A stretch of 64,000 nt of DNA from Datisca glomerata (Eukaryota; Streptophyta; Magnoliopsida; Cucurbitales; Datiscaceae), in NCBI GenBank assembly GCA_003255025.1, contig QANY01009110.1:1364001-1428000 (forward strand), given 5' to 3'. Shown here piece after piece: positions 12,131 to 25,200 of this stretch (positions within the stretch are counted from its first letter, which is position 1; each line of letters opens with the position of its first letter). The notes beneath the pieces were generated by a model. The model saw nothing but the letters and a program-made list of their open reading frames with translations, made no database searches and had not been told where the DNA came from. Both the position numbers and the translations under genes were made by a program.

Positions 12131-13995
12131 TGGTTAGAATTATGTCCATAAAGTAACGTGTAATAATTATTTATGTGTAAACATTTATATCTAAGACAAT
12201 TATGTATTACTGAATTTTATGAATAAATGAAAGTTTTCTTTAATTAAAATGTGTTTGTAATTTACTTAAGTCCTGATATTATCAACGAAAAAAGAGTAAA
12301 GACCGAGCGATCTTCCAAACAAACTCTTTTGAGATAGTTCAGAATATTATTCGTAGTCTCAGTATTGACTGGATAATCGAATCCAATTACGACTGTTAGA
12401 TTGAACCAAATAATGTTGGTCTCGGGGCATGGGAAGGGAGACTCTAATGGTTGACATATACATGTTATAGAACATATTGAATAAACCAGTAATCGATTAG
12501 TTTAGGCAAAGCTGTTTATCTAACTTTAAATCTAATTGTTACACCTTAAAATATATTTTTGTAATTATATTAATCTTGAGGTGAACGCAGAACTTGACCT
12601 AGTTACTCATGATCTTTGATTCACTAAAGGAGTGAGTTCGAATAGTCAGACAATACCTCGGCTGTCAGGACCGTGATTCAACTATGTTGGAGTTGCGTGA
12701 TTCACATATATGAAATTCGTGGCAAGATTGCAAAAGCAACAATATCACCTTATGTTTATTGATTAGTGTGAGAATAAATAAATTGATATTGGTACTCGAT
12801 GACATGAGCCATTGAATAAGACATGCTGAACTGTACGCGACGCGTCACCGATATGTCTTTCTTGTTCACAGTCAATAAAAGAGTTAAAGAAATAATAACT
12901 ATATGAGTAAAACAAAAATTTTACATCTCACTCTTGTTATTGATATTCATGAAGGGTAATATCATAAAATATTCTATAGATCATAAAATATAAATGTTTA
13001 TTTGCACTAATATAAAATGTGGCGCGCATGAATCGAGAGTTCATTCGGCATCGGACCTATAGTGGAGTCGTACGTTATCAGGATTAAATAAGTAAGAAAT
13101 TTATGGACATAAATTAGCCGAGTATTTGAATCTCATAACTTTGTTCATGTGGGTCCGTTTGGTCTCAGGAGTAGCTTATAAGAACATGAATGAAAATCAA
13201 TGACAGTTGTATCAAAAATGTGTTTTAGATCAGGGTACACTTTCCGAACCCATATGAGATGGGTGTCATCACTATACTAGTGAAGACCAAAATTAATGCT
13301 CAAATTAATTATTTTGTTATTTTTCAGGTATTGGATATTTATTGAATAAAAGAAATTAATCAATTAATTGATATGAATCAATTTAATTCATCATATTTGG
13401 ACGTAAATTTGGCACTAGGGAAGATGTTAAAATCGCATATGCAAGTCAAATGATAGGAAATTTTTGGTTTTTAACATATATGAGTATATGAGTAAATTTC
13501 ATAATTAATATATACTGATTTGCATTAGAGTTGCATCTCTAACCTAACTTAAGTGTGTTAATCATAGCAAAAAAATCTCTTTCTCCCTCTCCCTACTATT
13601 GCCGCCGAAATCTATATGGGAAGAGAAAAAAATTGTTTTCTCTTCCACATTTGTTTTCAAAGCTTACAGTCAATTCCTGCTAATATTATAAAGAGAGATA
13701 TACTTCTAACTCTAACGAGCTGTTGTCGGTGCGAATATCAATTACAAGTTCTGCGAATCTTAGGAACGAGGAACGTGAGATAGGGAATTAAATCCCGACA
13801 AATCAGAATTTCTCCATTACAAAACAAAGTATAATAACTTTTTATCTCTTCTCGATACGTTATACAATTATGTATGCTCATTGGTTTGTTTTGTATTTAA
13901 TTTGATTAAAAGTTTACATGAAATTTTTTTATATTCCGCCCGTGAATTAGTCATGGTTCATTAACATTTTTCAAAATCTAAAACCTGATCCAACA
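12131..13995 (+). mobile_element. Probable 5' LTR of a copia retrotransposon
   Basis: The 42-bp array stops abruptly at 12130 and a new sequence starts with TGGTTAGAATTATG. It runs to ACCTGATCCAACA at 13995 and is followed two bases later by a Met-tRNA primer-binding site. The TG...CA ends and the position before the primer site fit an LTR of about 1.87 kb. There is no second LTR to compare because the element is truncated on the right, so the left edge is inferred from the break in the array. Confidence 0.6.
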
Positions 13996-13997
13996 AT

Positions 13998-14010
13998 TGG
14001 TATCAGAGCC
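13998..14010 (+). other. Retrotransposon primer-binding site (initiator Met-tRNA)
   Basis: TGGTATCAGAGCC, the standard plant retroelement primer-binding site, lies two bases after the presumed LTR end. It fixes the orientation of this copia element as plus. Confidence 0.88.
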
Positions 14011-15734
14011 TATGGTTTTTGAATATGCATATTCTGTATTTAAAACGTTAGTATGGATGAATACGATGATATTGGCATATATTTCTGTATGGTAGATTCA
14101 AAGCATGTTTGAATATATTTTATGAATGGATCCTGATCGATTGGCTCTATGTGTTATTTTTCTGTTTTAGAATTGATGTACACCGAAATTGAGGCATATG
14201 ATTTTATGTAATTTAATTTTGCAAGAGTTGTGTCATTAAATTCCATGTAAATCTGTCATCCATGCATCCCAATGAACCACGTCCGCCGCGCGACGCCGTT
14301 CATCATCGTCGTCCGCCATCGTCGCACTCGGTGGCTCACGCTGCCGCGTCACCGCCGTCAGCCACTGCCGTCATATTTCCGCAATAGGGTTTAGGAAACC
14401 TTAGGGGGAAGCACTAGGGTTTTAGAAACCCTAGCGCGCCTAAGGCCATGTTGGGCCTTGGACTGACGCATACCTACTAAGCCTGTTGAAGTTTTGGGCT
14501 GAACAAGGGTTGTTGGGCTCAAATGATTCGCGGGGGACTTGGGATTTGATCCCAAGCCCATTCCAGTCCTGAAAATTAAATTTGCTTAATTTGGTAATTA
14601 ATTTTTCAAACACTGATTAATTAGTATTTATTTTGTAAATTATTTTTTAAAATAAATCAATTGATTAATTTACTTGGTATTTATTTATCAAAGTAAAAAT
14701 TGTTAGAAAATTAATTCTAAATTGAAATTTAATTTTAAAAAATGGGACTGGGCCTTGGTAAAGGGTTACAAGGAGGTGAGACTTCCAGAAGGAGAATGAG
14801 ATAGTTACAGACGTCATGGAAACTAGCATTTAAATTATTGTAATTTATTTATTTATCTTTTTAGGTTATAATTAGAAATGAGTCATAGAGAGATTAATTT
14901 TGAATGTATAACTTTATTATTAATCTCACATTTACATATAACATGTCATATATGAATAGAGATATGACAATATCAAATTGACATATATCATTGTAGTTTA
15001 CATTTATAATGTGTTATATTTTTAAATACAATGCGAATTTTATAAAAGTTATAAATTTTAAATTATGATTTAAATTTTATAAAAGTTTATAATTTTTAAA
15101 ACTTGATATTCAATGTAACAAATAGATGTTTTTTGAAAAAGGAAAGAAAAATCCAATTTTATCAAAAACTGAGTGGGAGGGTCGTTTATGTATAAACGTT
15201 TCTAGGGCCCCCAACGCAAACTTGATCATAGCATGGGGAATGGTTTAGAGCCGCATTAGTCGTCCTCTCTTTAGTGGGAGAAACTTGAGAATCGTGTCAG
15301 TTTGAGTCATCGAGTTGCTTGCGAAACTAAAACTTATAAAGGAAATGGTGAGACAGGACCGTTCCTAGATGGACCGTTAGTTCGTATCAACCTTTAAAGT
15401 TGATGCGCTGGTTAAAGACTTGGACCAAAATACATTAGAATCTCGCGTAAGAGCTAGTCAATGGGGCTAAAGTGACCAGCCATTGGTGATTGGTTGAGGT
15501 AGATGTAGTGATATCTTGAGAAGCGTTAACCAAACTAGAAGAGTCTTGATGTGATATGAGGTAGCTCGAGCATTGTCCCTAGAGGAGACGAGCTATCATT
15601 GTTTATCGTAACATCATGGAAGTAATATATTTTTCTTGGATTTCAAAAATATTTAAGTATTTGCATCACGCATCATACTTTTCTAAATGATTAATCATTT
15701 ACTTACATTACTTTATTTATTCTCTTTAGTAATC
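14011..15734 (+). other. Retrotransposon leader, non-coding
   Basis: About 1.7 kb between primer site and gag. A GC-rich stretch at 14270-14410, full of CGCCGTC-type words, contrasts with the AT-rich surroundings. 15140-15610 is of moderate GC and also has no open frame. It is taken as part of the copia element because gag follows in the same orientation. Confidence 0.5.
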
Positions 15735-17473
15735 ATGTCTTTATTCTCACTCTAAGAAAACCCGAATACAAACAAACTCACTGGTGAAAATTACATTGAT
15801 TGGAAATGTAACCTTGATATTGTACTGATGGTAGAAAAGCACAAGTTCGTGCTCACCACTCATTATCCCCTTGAGCCTATTGTTGAATCGACTAAAAAGG
15901 AAAATGATGCCCATCCTTCTTGGCTACATTCTGATGAGATCGTTAGATGTTATATCTTAGCACCCGTTAACAATGTGTTGCAATGACAACATCAGAACAT
16001 GGAGACCGTCGCTGATATGATGTTGAATATCACCAACATGTTCGAAGATCATACTCATGAAGCTAAACAAGCTACTGTGCAAAACTTCATGAACTGTCAG
16101 ATGAAACCCAAAACTCTTGCCACAGAACATATGATGTTGATCATTAGTTATCTGAATAAGATGGAGATCATAAGAGCTGAAGTAGATTACGAGATCCAAG
16201 TTGATATGATCCTTGAAACTTTGTCATTTACTTTTGAGAACTTCAAACTTAATTATTTGATGAATAAGTTGAGGCACTCTCTTCTAGAACTCATGGAGTT
16301 GTAAGCTGCTGAGATCCTATTTCTGAAGGGCAAGAGGGAAAATGGAGAGGCAAACTTTACTGAACATAAGCCTTCCACCTCTGACGCTAAAAAGAAATAC
16401 AAGAGTGATCCGAAGAAAGCTAAGAATGAGAACTCAAAAGCTACGAAAGGCAAGGATCCTGTGAAAGTGGATAAGTCGAAAGATAAGTGTCATCATTGCA
16501 GAGTCGCTAGTAATTGGAAACACAACTGCCCGGATTATCTCAAGGAGATGAAATCCAAAGGTATATTACTTGTAACCGAAGCCTGTTATTGTGGCTGACT
16601 CTACTTTTTTATGGATTGCAGACTCTGCAGCCACTAACTATATTTATTGTTCCCTGCAAAGGTTCAGGGAAAACAGAAGGCTTAACGGGGGCGAGTTCAA
16701 CTTTCGTTGGGGGAATGGAGCACTAGTATCGACAGTATTAGTTGGAACTATTAAATTATTTTTAAGAACAATTATTTGGTTTTGAACAATGTTTATTATA
16801 TCCCGATTTTGGGAAAAACTTTATTTTAGTAAATGGTTTGATTGAGCAAAGATTTTCTTTAAATTTATTAATAATGATATTTGTATATTTTAGAAATGAT
16901 TGCTTGATTACTACTGCACACATGATAAATAACATTTTCTATATAAAACTAAAAGTTCCAATGATATATGACACTGGGGTAAATATTGATTTACAAAGGG
17001 ATAATAAAAGGTTGAGGCCTGACTCAATCGATCTAACCTAATTGTGAGACTTGCGTCTTGGTCACATTAACCTGAACATGATTAAAAGACTTGTAAATGA
17101 TGATCCATTACAAACCTTGAGTGTGAGATCACTGTCCACATGTGAATCTTTCATAGAAGGCGAAATGACTAAGAGACCATTTTCAGCGAAGGGTGAAAGA
17201 GTCACTCAATGCCTTGAACTCAGACATGGTGATGTATGCGAGCCATTGAATATCCAAACAATATAAGATTATGAGTATTTGGTAACCTTCATAGATGACT
17301 ACTCACGTTTGGACATGTTTATCTAATGCCGCCTAAGGTTCGAAACCTTTAAAAAGTTCAAAGAATACAAGGCTATGGTTGAGAAGCAATTAAAGAAACA
17401 AATCAAAATACTACGATTCGATCGTGGTGGAGAGTACTCGTTAAGAGATTTTGAAGATTATCTTAAGAAAGGT
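15735..17473 (+). pseudogene. Decayed copia gag-protease-integrase, truncated
   Basis: The gag begins near an ATG at 15735 that is followed by an early stop. It continues in pieces: LTGENYIDWK, the open frame 15999-16304 (METVADMMLNITNMFEDHTH...), and a degraded zinc knuckle CHHCRVASNWKHNC in which the usual Gly-His is changed. The protease site reads WIADSAATN at about 16609-16640 instead of the D-S-G form. A pre-integrase block (LRLGHINLNMIKRL, 17049-17092) and the start of integrase (VTFIDDYSR, then ILRFDRGGEYS) follow. The frame stops within FEDYLKKGG at about 17473 and runs straight into foldback-arm sequence. The rest of integrase, RT, RNase H and the 3' LTR are lost. It is multiply stopped and inactive. 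Confidence 0.85.
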
Positions 17474-17906
17474 GGGTACACGATGATCGCGTACGCTACA
17501 AGAAGTGTTGAAGAAAAATTAGTTAGAATATATTTAATATTATATATTTATTTAAATATAAATAAATATGAAAGTTGAGCATTGAAGGAGAATAAGTTGA
17601 TATTTGATTTTCTGTTGTATAAGAAGTGTGTTGGGGGAAAGAATGAAAAAAAATTAAGTGGATGGTAGGCTATGATAGACTACAAGATGGTTATACGAAC
17701 ATCATGTACCCTTCTTGTAGACATTTATTTTTCTTCATTATTTCTTGCAACACACTTCCTACACAATATAAATCAAATGCCAACTTATTCTCCTTCAATA
17801 TTCAACTTTCATATTTATTTATATTTAAATAAGTATATAAAATTAAATATATTCTAACTTATTATTGTTTAACACTTCATGCAGTCTACATGATCATCGC
17901 GTACCC
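17474..17906. repeat. Inverted repeat at the foldback centre
   Basis: 17474-17660 and 17720-17906 are imperfect reverse complements: GGGTACACGATGATCGCG at the left is mirrored by CATCGCGTACCC at the right, and the internal TTTATTTAAATATAAATAAA is matched in both arms. A further direct copy of the same module of about 190 bp lies at 17940-18104. The left arm is read as the remainder of the foldback left arm and the right arm as the inner part of the right arm. Confidence 0.8.
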
Positions 17907-18103
17907 AACTTGTAGACTATAAGATAGTTACGCGGGCATTGTGTACCCATTTCGCAGACACTAACTTTCTTCATTCTTTCCCCCAACACACTTATTACGC
18001 AACATCAAATCAAATGTCAACTTATTCTTCCTCAACACTCAACCTTCATATGTATTTATATTTAAATAAATATATCCTAACTAATTCTCCATCAACACTT
18101 ATT

Positions 18104-18425
18104 GTAGTCTGCACGATTATCGTGTGCCCATATTATAGACTACAAGATGATTATACATACATCATGTACTATTATTTAAACTACAAGATGGTTACACGAA
18201 CATCTTGTACCCTTATTGTAGACTACATGATGGTTACACAGTCATCGTGTATTCATTTTGTAGACTACAAGATGATTACACAAACATCGTGTACCCATTT
18301 TGTAGACTACAATATGGTTACACGGATATCATATACCCATCTCGTAGACTACAAGATGGTTACACGGACATTGTGTACCCTTCTCGTAAACTATAAGATG
18401 GTTCACACAGACATCGTGTGCCCAT
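18104..18425 (+). repeat. 42-bp tandem repeat array, right arm
   Basis: About 7.7 units with the core GACTACAAGATGGTTACACG followed by GACATCGTGTACCC, the inverse of the left-arm array. Each unit again has an internal dyad (TACACG/CGTGTA) and the TGTAGACTACA palindrome. It creates long overlapping open frames at 17939-18484 that are repeat artefacts. Confidence 0.85.
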
Positions 18426-19065
18426 TTTTTGTCATTAGAAATTTTTTCAAGCCCTCTAACGAAAGACCAATTTTTTCTCCTTAAGCACCTATTTTTTCTC
18501 ATCGAAAATTTTTTCAAGCCTTCTAATGAAATATCTATTTTTCACCTAAAAACTCGTTTTTTATCATTGAATTTTTTTTATTACAAGAAGTGAAAAAAGA
18601 TAGAGGAGGTGAAGAAAGAGAATGAATATAGAATTGAAGAGTTAGCCATTGATGGAGTTGAATGAAATATCCATTTTATTTGAGATTAAGGGGAGAAAGA
18701 GTAAGTAAAGAAAAAGAGTGAAAAAGTGTTAAAGAATGATTTGATATTTGGTTAGATGAGTGTAAGAAGAGTATAAAAGAGAATGAAAGAAAAATTAAGT
18801 GTGTTTTAGTAAATCGAGTGTTTTAGGTTATACTTCAGGCAAAAACTATAAAAAATTTATATGATTCTACCATCGTTTCTTTCCCTGCCGGAGTCTCTCT
18901 CACGCAATTTCTCATACTTGCACCCGTTTCTTGGCACGACCTCTTCTCCGTAGTTTACAGTATTTCCGGTCGTGAATCTCCCTGATCCCACAACGTGAGA
19001 GGGAGAGAGGGCCTTATTGGGATTTAGGGCAACTACGGGATCAGTTTGCCTGGAGGATTTTGTCG

Positions 19066-19072
19066 TATAAAA
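19066..19072 (+). promoter_or_regulatory. Possible TATA box of the importin gene
   Basis: TATAAAA lies 204 bp upstream of the ATG in the 0.4 kb left between the foldback element and the coding start. No transcript data are available, so the transcription start (expected near 19095-19105) is inference. Confidence 0.4.
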
Positions 19073-19275
19073 CCCCAAGTAACTGAAAGTTTCGGGAAGT
19101 GGTTCTCTCAGTGGTCCTCATTGTGCTCTAAATCCGAGTTCCCATTTCTATTACAAAATAGCTGGTTGTTTGATCACTAGTTCAAATTTGCGAGCTACTG
19201 AGACGCGCTTAACATTGTTTTGATTCAGCAGCTATAAGTAAACATTAGGGTCTTGGTGGTGGGAGAGTAGTGAAA

Positions 19276-22200
19276 ATGGCACTCTCAAGCTCAGACATGG
19301 AAGCGATGTACTCGCTACTGGTGAATTCGATGAGTGGTGATGAGAGCGTTCGGAAAGCGGCAGAGTCGACGCTCTCTCAGTCGGAAAGCAGGCCTGGATT
19401 CTGCTATTGTCTTTTGGAGCTCATAACATCCCCAGATTTAGTTTCACAGGTGGACGTACGGCTCATGGCTTCTGTCTATTTGAAGAATAGTTTTAATCGC
19501 TATTGGAGATCTAGTAACAGGCGCTCTTTCTCCGATTCATCTTCCTCCTGGTAACTTTATCTTTCTTTGCCGTTCGGTATGATTTTTATTTGAATTTCAT
19601 CCTACCCATACTGGTTATATTTGTCACGTTCAGCGGGATTAGCAATGAGGAGAAAGTTCATCTTAGACAAAAACTATTGTCCCACTTGAGAGAACAGAAC
19701 TATCAGGTAAAGATGATTCTTTTATTTTATTTTATCTTTTTTAACTGTCTAGTAATTAGTTTGAACAATGTCTTAAAAGAGTTGTTACTTGACCTTGTTC
19801 TCTATGTTTCTTCGTACTCATTGCCTCTTTTGCTCTCACCTTTTGTTCCAGAGCAGATAGCTGTAATGTTGGCAGTCCTGATTTCCAAAATTGCTAGGAT
19901 TGACTATCCGAAGGAGTGGTAATGAACTGATTATGCATTCAACTAAAGAGCTCCCTCCCGGTCTCTTATGATATGTAATCTCTCTAAAAGTGAAGGCACG
20001 TACATGGGTGATGAGTCGCATAAAACTAGCATCCTTAATCACTAGAAAATTGGACCCATTAGTGAACTGAATTATACAGTCAACTTTCTACATCCCCCCA
20101 GTATTTTATGATGACTAATTCTAATTAAAATAGAGGGAATGCACGCGAGTGATGAGTCACATAAAACAAGCATCCCTAATCTCTAGAATATGGACCCTTA
20201 AGATTTTCATAGATGTGTTTCTACGTTCATCCGTAACTTCAAATTTTTTATGGTAGATGAAAATAGAGAATAAGATGGTTGTTCATGCTGACACAATGGG
20301 CTAATGATTAATTCAGGCCAGAACTCTTCCCTTCATTAGTTCAACAACTTCAGTCCGCAGACGTTCTTTCAAGCCATAGGATTCTGATGGTTTTGTTTCG
20401 GACCTTGAAGGAGTTGGCTAGTAAACGTCTTACTTCTGACCAAAAGAACTTTGCAGAGGTATAACTCGATCATACTGGTTCTTTTCTCTCTTTCTTCTTC
20501 TTTTGCACTGATTTTAAGGAGCACCGATTTTAAAGAATGTGTTGCTTTTGTTTGGATGAAGATGCTACCATGCCTAAACAGGCTAAACTAAAGTCTTGTC
20601 AGTTGCAGTTGGGGTTGGGTTTGGAGGGCATGTTCATGTTGACTACATTTTCATCTCTCAACCACCAGACAATGCCTAAAGAAAAAAGCTTTTTGCAAGT
20701 TTGGTGATGACATATGAAAAATCTTACAAAAGTTAAACTAGATGACATAGTAACTGCCCCCAATCACATATGTAAGGAAACTTCTTCTCGTCAGATAGTA
20801 ACTGATAGATGCTAAACCAGTATTTAGGAATTCTCTTTTTCATGAAAAAAAAAACATTTGATGCATTTAACAACCACCACAATATCCAATGGTTGACCTT
20901 AAAATTTTGTAGAAAATAATAAGACCAATTAAGATGTAACAAAATTTAGGATATTTTCACTTAATTGTTAATAGTTTGAAAATTTTGGTCAAGCTTATTA
21001 TATCTCGGAGGATTCATCCTCCAAAGAACTTCTTGCTGTAGTACTTGATTTAATAAAATTCACTGTTTCTTATGAAAGAATCAATTCAGGATATAGTCTG
21101 CCTTTCTACAATTAGATAATTATAACTCCGTAGACATATATATAACTCTAAATCTACATTAATAAAATATGCTTTAATCCTAAGGCCAACATAAAGGTTA
21201 ACGCACATTTTTCCACCATAAACAGCCATGGTCCCATTTAGAAGCTGAATTTTTTTACAATGAGGAGTTGTCTGAGTAGAAACTATTATGTGGCTGCGTT
21301 CTATGGCTTTTCCACCAAGTGTCTAAGAGCAAAAAATGATTATTCTCTTAGCTTCTGTATTTTTTCTTATGTTCTGTTATAGAAGATATCTTGTACAGTA
21401 TGTTTGCCATAATGTTGTGCTGAAAATGTTTCTGTTGGATGGTCTTACCTACTTATTTTCTTGCTGCATTTTTATATGCCATTATCAGGGTTGATGGTCA
21501 CGGCACATTAAAAATGTTTTAGTTCTTGTACGTTACATTAATCTTCAAATTTCTTATTATGTTTCATGTTCATTTCTTGTTGAGGTGAGATCATCTGTGG
21601 CTTATTTTAATGAAGTAATGAAGCTTATGTACCACTGACTGACTTTGGCAGATATCATCACATTTCTTTAATCATGGCTGGCACCTTTGGCAGAGAGATG
21701 TGCAGACCATATTACATGGTTTCTCTTCACTTTCAGGGAGCTATAATACACATGCTTTGGAACATCATCATGAGGAACTTTATTTAACATGTGAAAGGTG
21801 GTTATTGTGCCTAAAGATTATCCGTCAGTTAATAATTTCAGGGTTTCCAAGCGATGCAAAATCTGTACAGGTAATTAAACTATTTCTGTCTCTTTTCTAC
21901 ACCTTTGGGCCGCGTGCCCTTCTTTCGCTGCATTTGACAAGAATAAATGACACCATTAACTTCTTTTCGTTCTTTTAGGAGGTCCAGCCTGTCAAGGAGG
22001 TTTCTCCTATGCTTTTAAATGCGATTCAATCGTTTCTTCCATATTGTGAGTTTCTTCCTTCTCACGGAATTGTTCAGAAAATGTAGAACTTTAATTATTA
22101 GGCACATAATACTGTTGTCCTAAAAGACACTCACACTCACATTAGTGAACACAAAGACACTCACACTCACATTAGTGAACAGCCATTTTTCCACCATAAG

Positions 22201-25200
22201 CAGCCACACACAAACACAATTGTGTTCTTGTGGTTTACTCAGTAGGTGATAAACAGAAAAAGCAGCCTATGAATCTGTGTGAAGTCTGTTTTTCCAAGTT
22301 TCATTGAGATTGATCCTGAAGTTGCTTAATTTTTGCAAGTCTCTTTTGGTCATCCAAAGTATGATCTGTCTTTTTGGTTCTTTGTGGTGGCTCTTGTTTG
22401 GTCCATTTGGAAGCTTTGTATCTCATAGTAGTATTCCAATTTGCGAAAATACATAAAATAAACCTATATTGATATGTAGTCAAGAATCCTAAACTAATTA
22501 AAATTATATTACTAATCTTAAATAAAAGATATTCACAAATAAAATCAAAATCTAAAGTTTTAAGAGTATTCCTTTGTATTTGATGTTCTCAAATTGGAAT
22601 CTTTTTGGTTGTAACTTCATTGTTGTTTGTAATGTTTGTTCTCTTTTTATATAAGAAACAATATGTATTAAAAGATAAAAACAATTACAAAGTTAGGCGG
22701 GTGAGTAATCCAACCGAAACCAAAAAACCCCCCAAGACACAAATCAATCTTTACAAACAGCTAACCAATCTGCATTAATAAAAAACATGGGAATATTCTT
22801 GAACCACTTAGTATTAGACACCCACAGGGAAGACAAAAAAAGACTCTTCTCCCTTAATGACACTAATTCCTCCGATGACTCCTCAAATATTCTTCTATTT
22901 CTCTTTGTCTAGAAGCACCAAAGAACGTCCATGACCCTGGTGTTCCAGTGAACCTTTTGCTTCCTAGGTAATTGCATATGAAGCACCTCGGCTAGTAAAT
23001 TGTCCACTCTATACTGAGGAACTCAAACCAGATTCAGTCTTTCCCGGAGCTTGTTCCATAAGTACCTAGCCGCCGAGCAATGGATAAAAAGGTGATCCAA
23101 GTCTTCACTACCTTTGCGGCACATAATACAAAAGCCGGGAGACAAAGCCATGCTGGGGTGACGCTGTTGAACCAGCTCTTGGGAGTTGATCTTACAATGA
23201 CCTACGCACAAACAGAAGAACTGAACCTTCTTGGGAGCTCTGATCTTCCACACAACACAGATTGAAGAAGACAAAGAACTGCTAGGAGATGATAAACTAG
23301 ATTGAGAAGAAGCGAGGAAAGTTAGATGAGATTTACAAGAAAAAAATCCGGAAGACTCTGGGTTGGACTCCCTAAGAGAGAAAGATTCAAGAGAAGCTAA
23401 GATTAAGGCTAAGTCCGCAGTTTCTCTATCATTTAGGTTTCTATTGAAGTGGAAGTTTCAAGCTCTATCCGACGTAGACCAAAAAGACCTAATGGGGGCA
23501 TTATGAAGGGATGGGACACGATACAGTCTAGGAAGGGAAGTAGCAAAAGGAGTAGAAGAGACCCAAGAATCTTCTTAGAACCTAACTCTATCACCCCTAC
23601 CAACCTTGTACTTGACAAGACTAGAAAATGAAGCTAGACCCTGCGAGATGAACTTCCAAGGATTCCTGAGGGGGAGTAATTGCAAACCATATTAGAGTCC
23701 CGACCATTTTCCTGCAAGTCGTATTTGCTGACAATGATGTCATGTTTGTTCTCTTAGTTTCTTATCAAAAAAATGTTTGTTCTCTTAGTTTCTTATCAAA
23801 AAAATGTTTGTTCTCTTAGTGGATTCCTCATCCACTAGAACTACTTTTCACTCTTGTTAATTAATTCAAATTATGTTTCTTATAAAAATAAATAAAATCC
23901 GAATTAACTAGAGTTTGAAACTAAATAAAGTACCTGAATTACTTATCCAATAATATAAATCCCAAAAATTTAATATGATTATAAATACAAATATACTCTT
24001 AAATATCGTTGGTTCTTGATTCTCCATCGTCGTTATAATATTAACCTGAAAAAACCTGGGTGGAGACTCTGATCTTTTGCTTTTCAGATCATAGCTTAGA
24101 GCTGTAAATTCCCTTTGAGGCTTTTGTGAGTAATTAAATAGATACCTTTTACCAATAAAACAAAAATTAACATGACTTATTAAATTCTGCCAATTCTTCT
24201 TGAGATTGTGGTTTGACTGATTTTAGAGGTGGACAAGGTTTGCAAAATGAAGAAAGAGATTTGAAGTTTTTCTTCACCGAAAAGAGCAATCGCTAACTTA
24301 TTGAGAAGTAACTTAACCTCTGCAAATTCATTCTTGCAAGTCTTCTCCATGCTATCGACATGATCGTTGAGCCACACTGACATCAATCTTTTTTTCAAAT
24401 ACCCTTGAGAGAAAGCTCCAAATATTGGAGTTCAATTCTACAATAGTCACCATGATATAGAACTTAAGGGAAAAATTTTTAAATGTGAGGGTGTACTGCC
24501 AGTGATGTGTACTTTAACGGTGGCTAGGTATCTTTGCTGCAGTGAGAACTAGGGTATTCTTTGAAGAGAAATGTTCTCTCTTTCTTAGTATTAACAATAG
24601 AGGAAAATCCAGATTTATAGATCTGAATAAAAGGTACAAATAAGGAACAAATTACAAAATAGAATCACCTAATTAATTCTAAATATTATTCTATATTAAT
24701 CCTAAAATCTGTACACATAAGAAAGGAAAGAATAAACAATTGTCAAAGGAATTAAATAGGGAATATCTTCCCATTTATAGAACCAGATTTTCCGTAATCT
24801 TCAACATTCCCCCCGAAGCTGGATGGTAAATGTTTTCCATTCCTAGCTTGCTCAATATGCTCTCAAATGGTTGGCTAGCTAATCATTTAGTAAGTATATT
24901 TACCAATTGATTATGAGTAGCAATGTAGGATACATGTATCAAACCACTGTCAATCTTTTCTTTTATGAAATGTCTCTCAACTTCAACGTGTTTTGTGTGA
25001 TCATGTTGCACCGGATTATGTGCAATGTTGATTGCTGACTTCTTGTCACAATGGAGTTTCATTGGCCCTTCCCAATTAATCCTCAGGTATGTGAGGATAC
25101 TCTTTAACCATAGGAGCTTGCATATTCCATGTGCCATAGATATGAATTCTGCTTCTGCACTAGACCTTGCTACAACTAACTGCTTCTTGCTCCTCCACGT

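Larger units (their letters stand above)
11402..18850. mobile_element. Foldback (long-TIR) element interrupted by a copia retrotransposon
   Basis: The left arm 11402-12130 and the right arm down to 18850 are long inverted copies of each other. The outer 430 bp match in order (for example TTTGCCTAAAGTATACCCTA against the complement of TAGGTTATACTTCAGGCAAA, then the shared CTTTCAT, TCTTACACTCATC and CATTCTTTAACC blocks), and each arm then enters an array of 42-bp units. Without the copia insert (12131-17473) the arms would meet almost head to head, so the element is nearly all inverted repeat, of about 2.1 kb. AAAAATTT at 11394-11401 and 18851-18858 is a possible 8-bp target duplication. No transposase was seen. 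Mutator-like foldback is a guess. The right end lies about 0.4 kb upstream of the importin start codon. Confidence 0.72.

Noticed and set aside
11851..18425. Repeat arrays that could look like CRISPR
   Set aside because: The units are contiguous 42-bp tandem copies without unique spacers, in a plant nuclear context and without cas genes.
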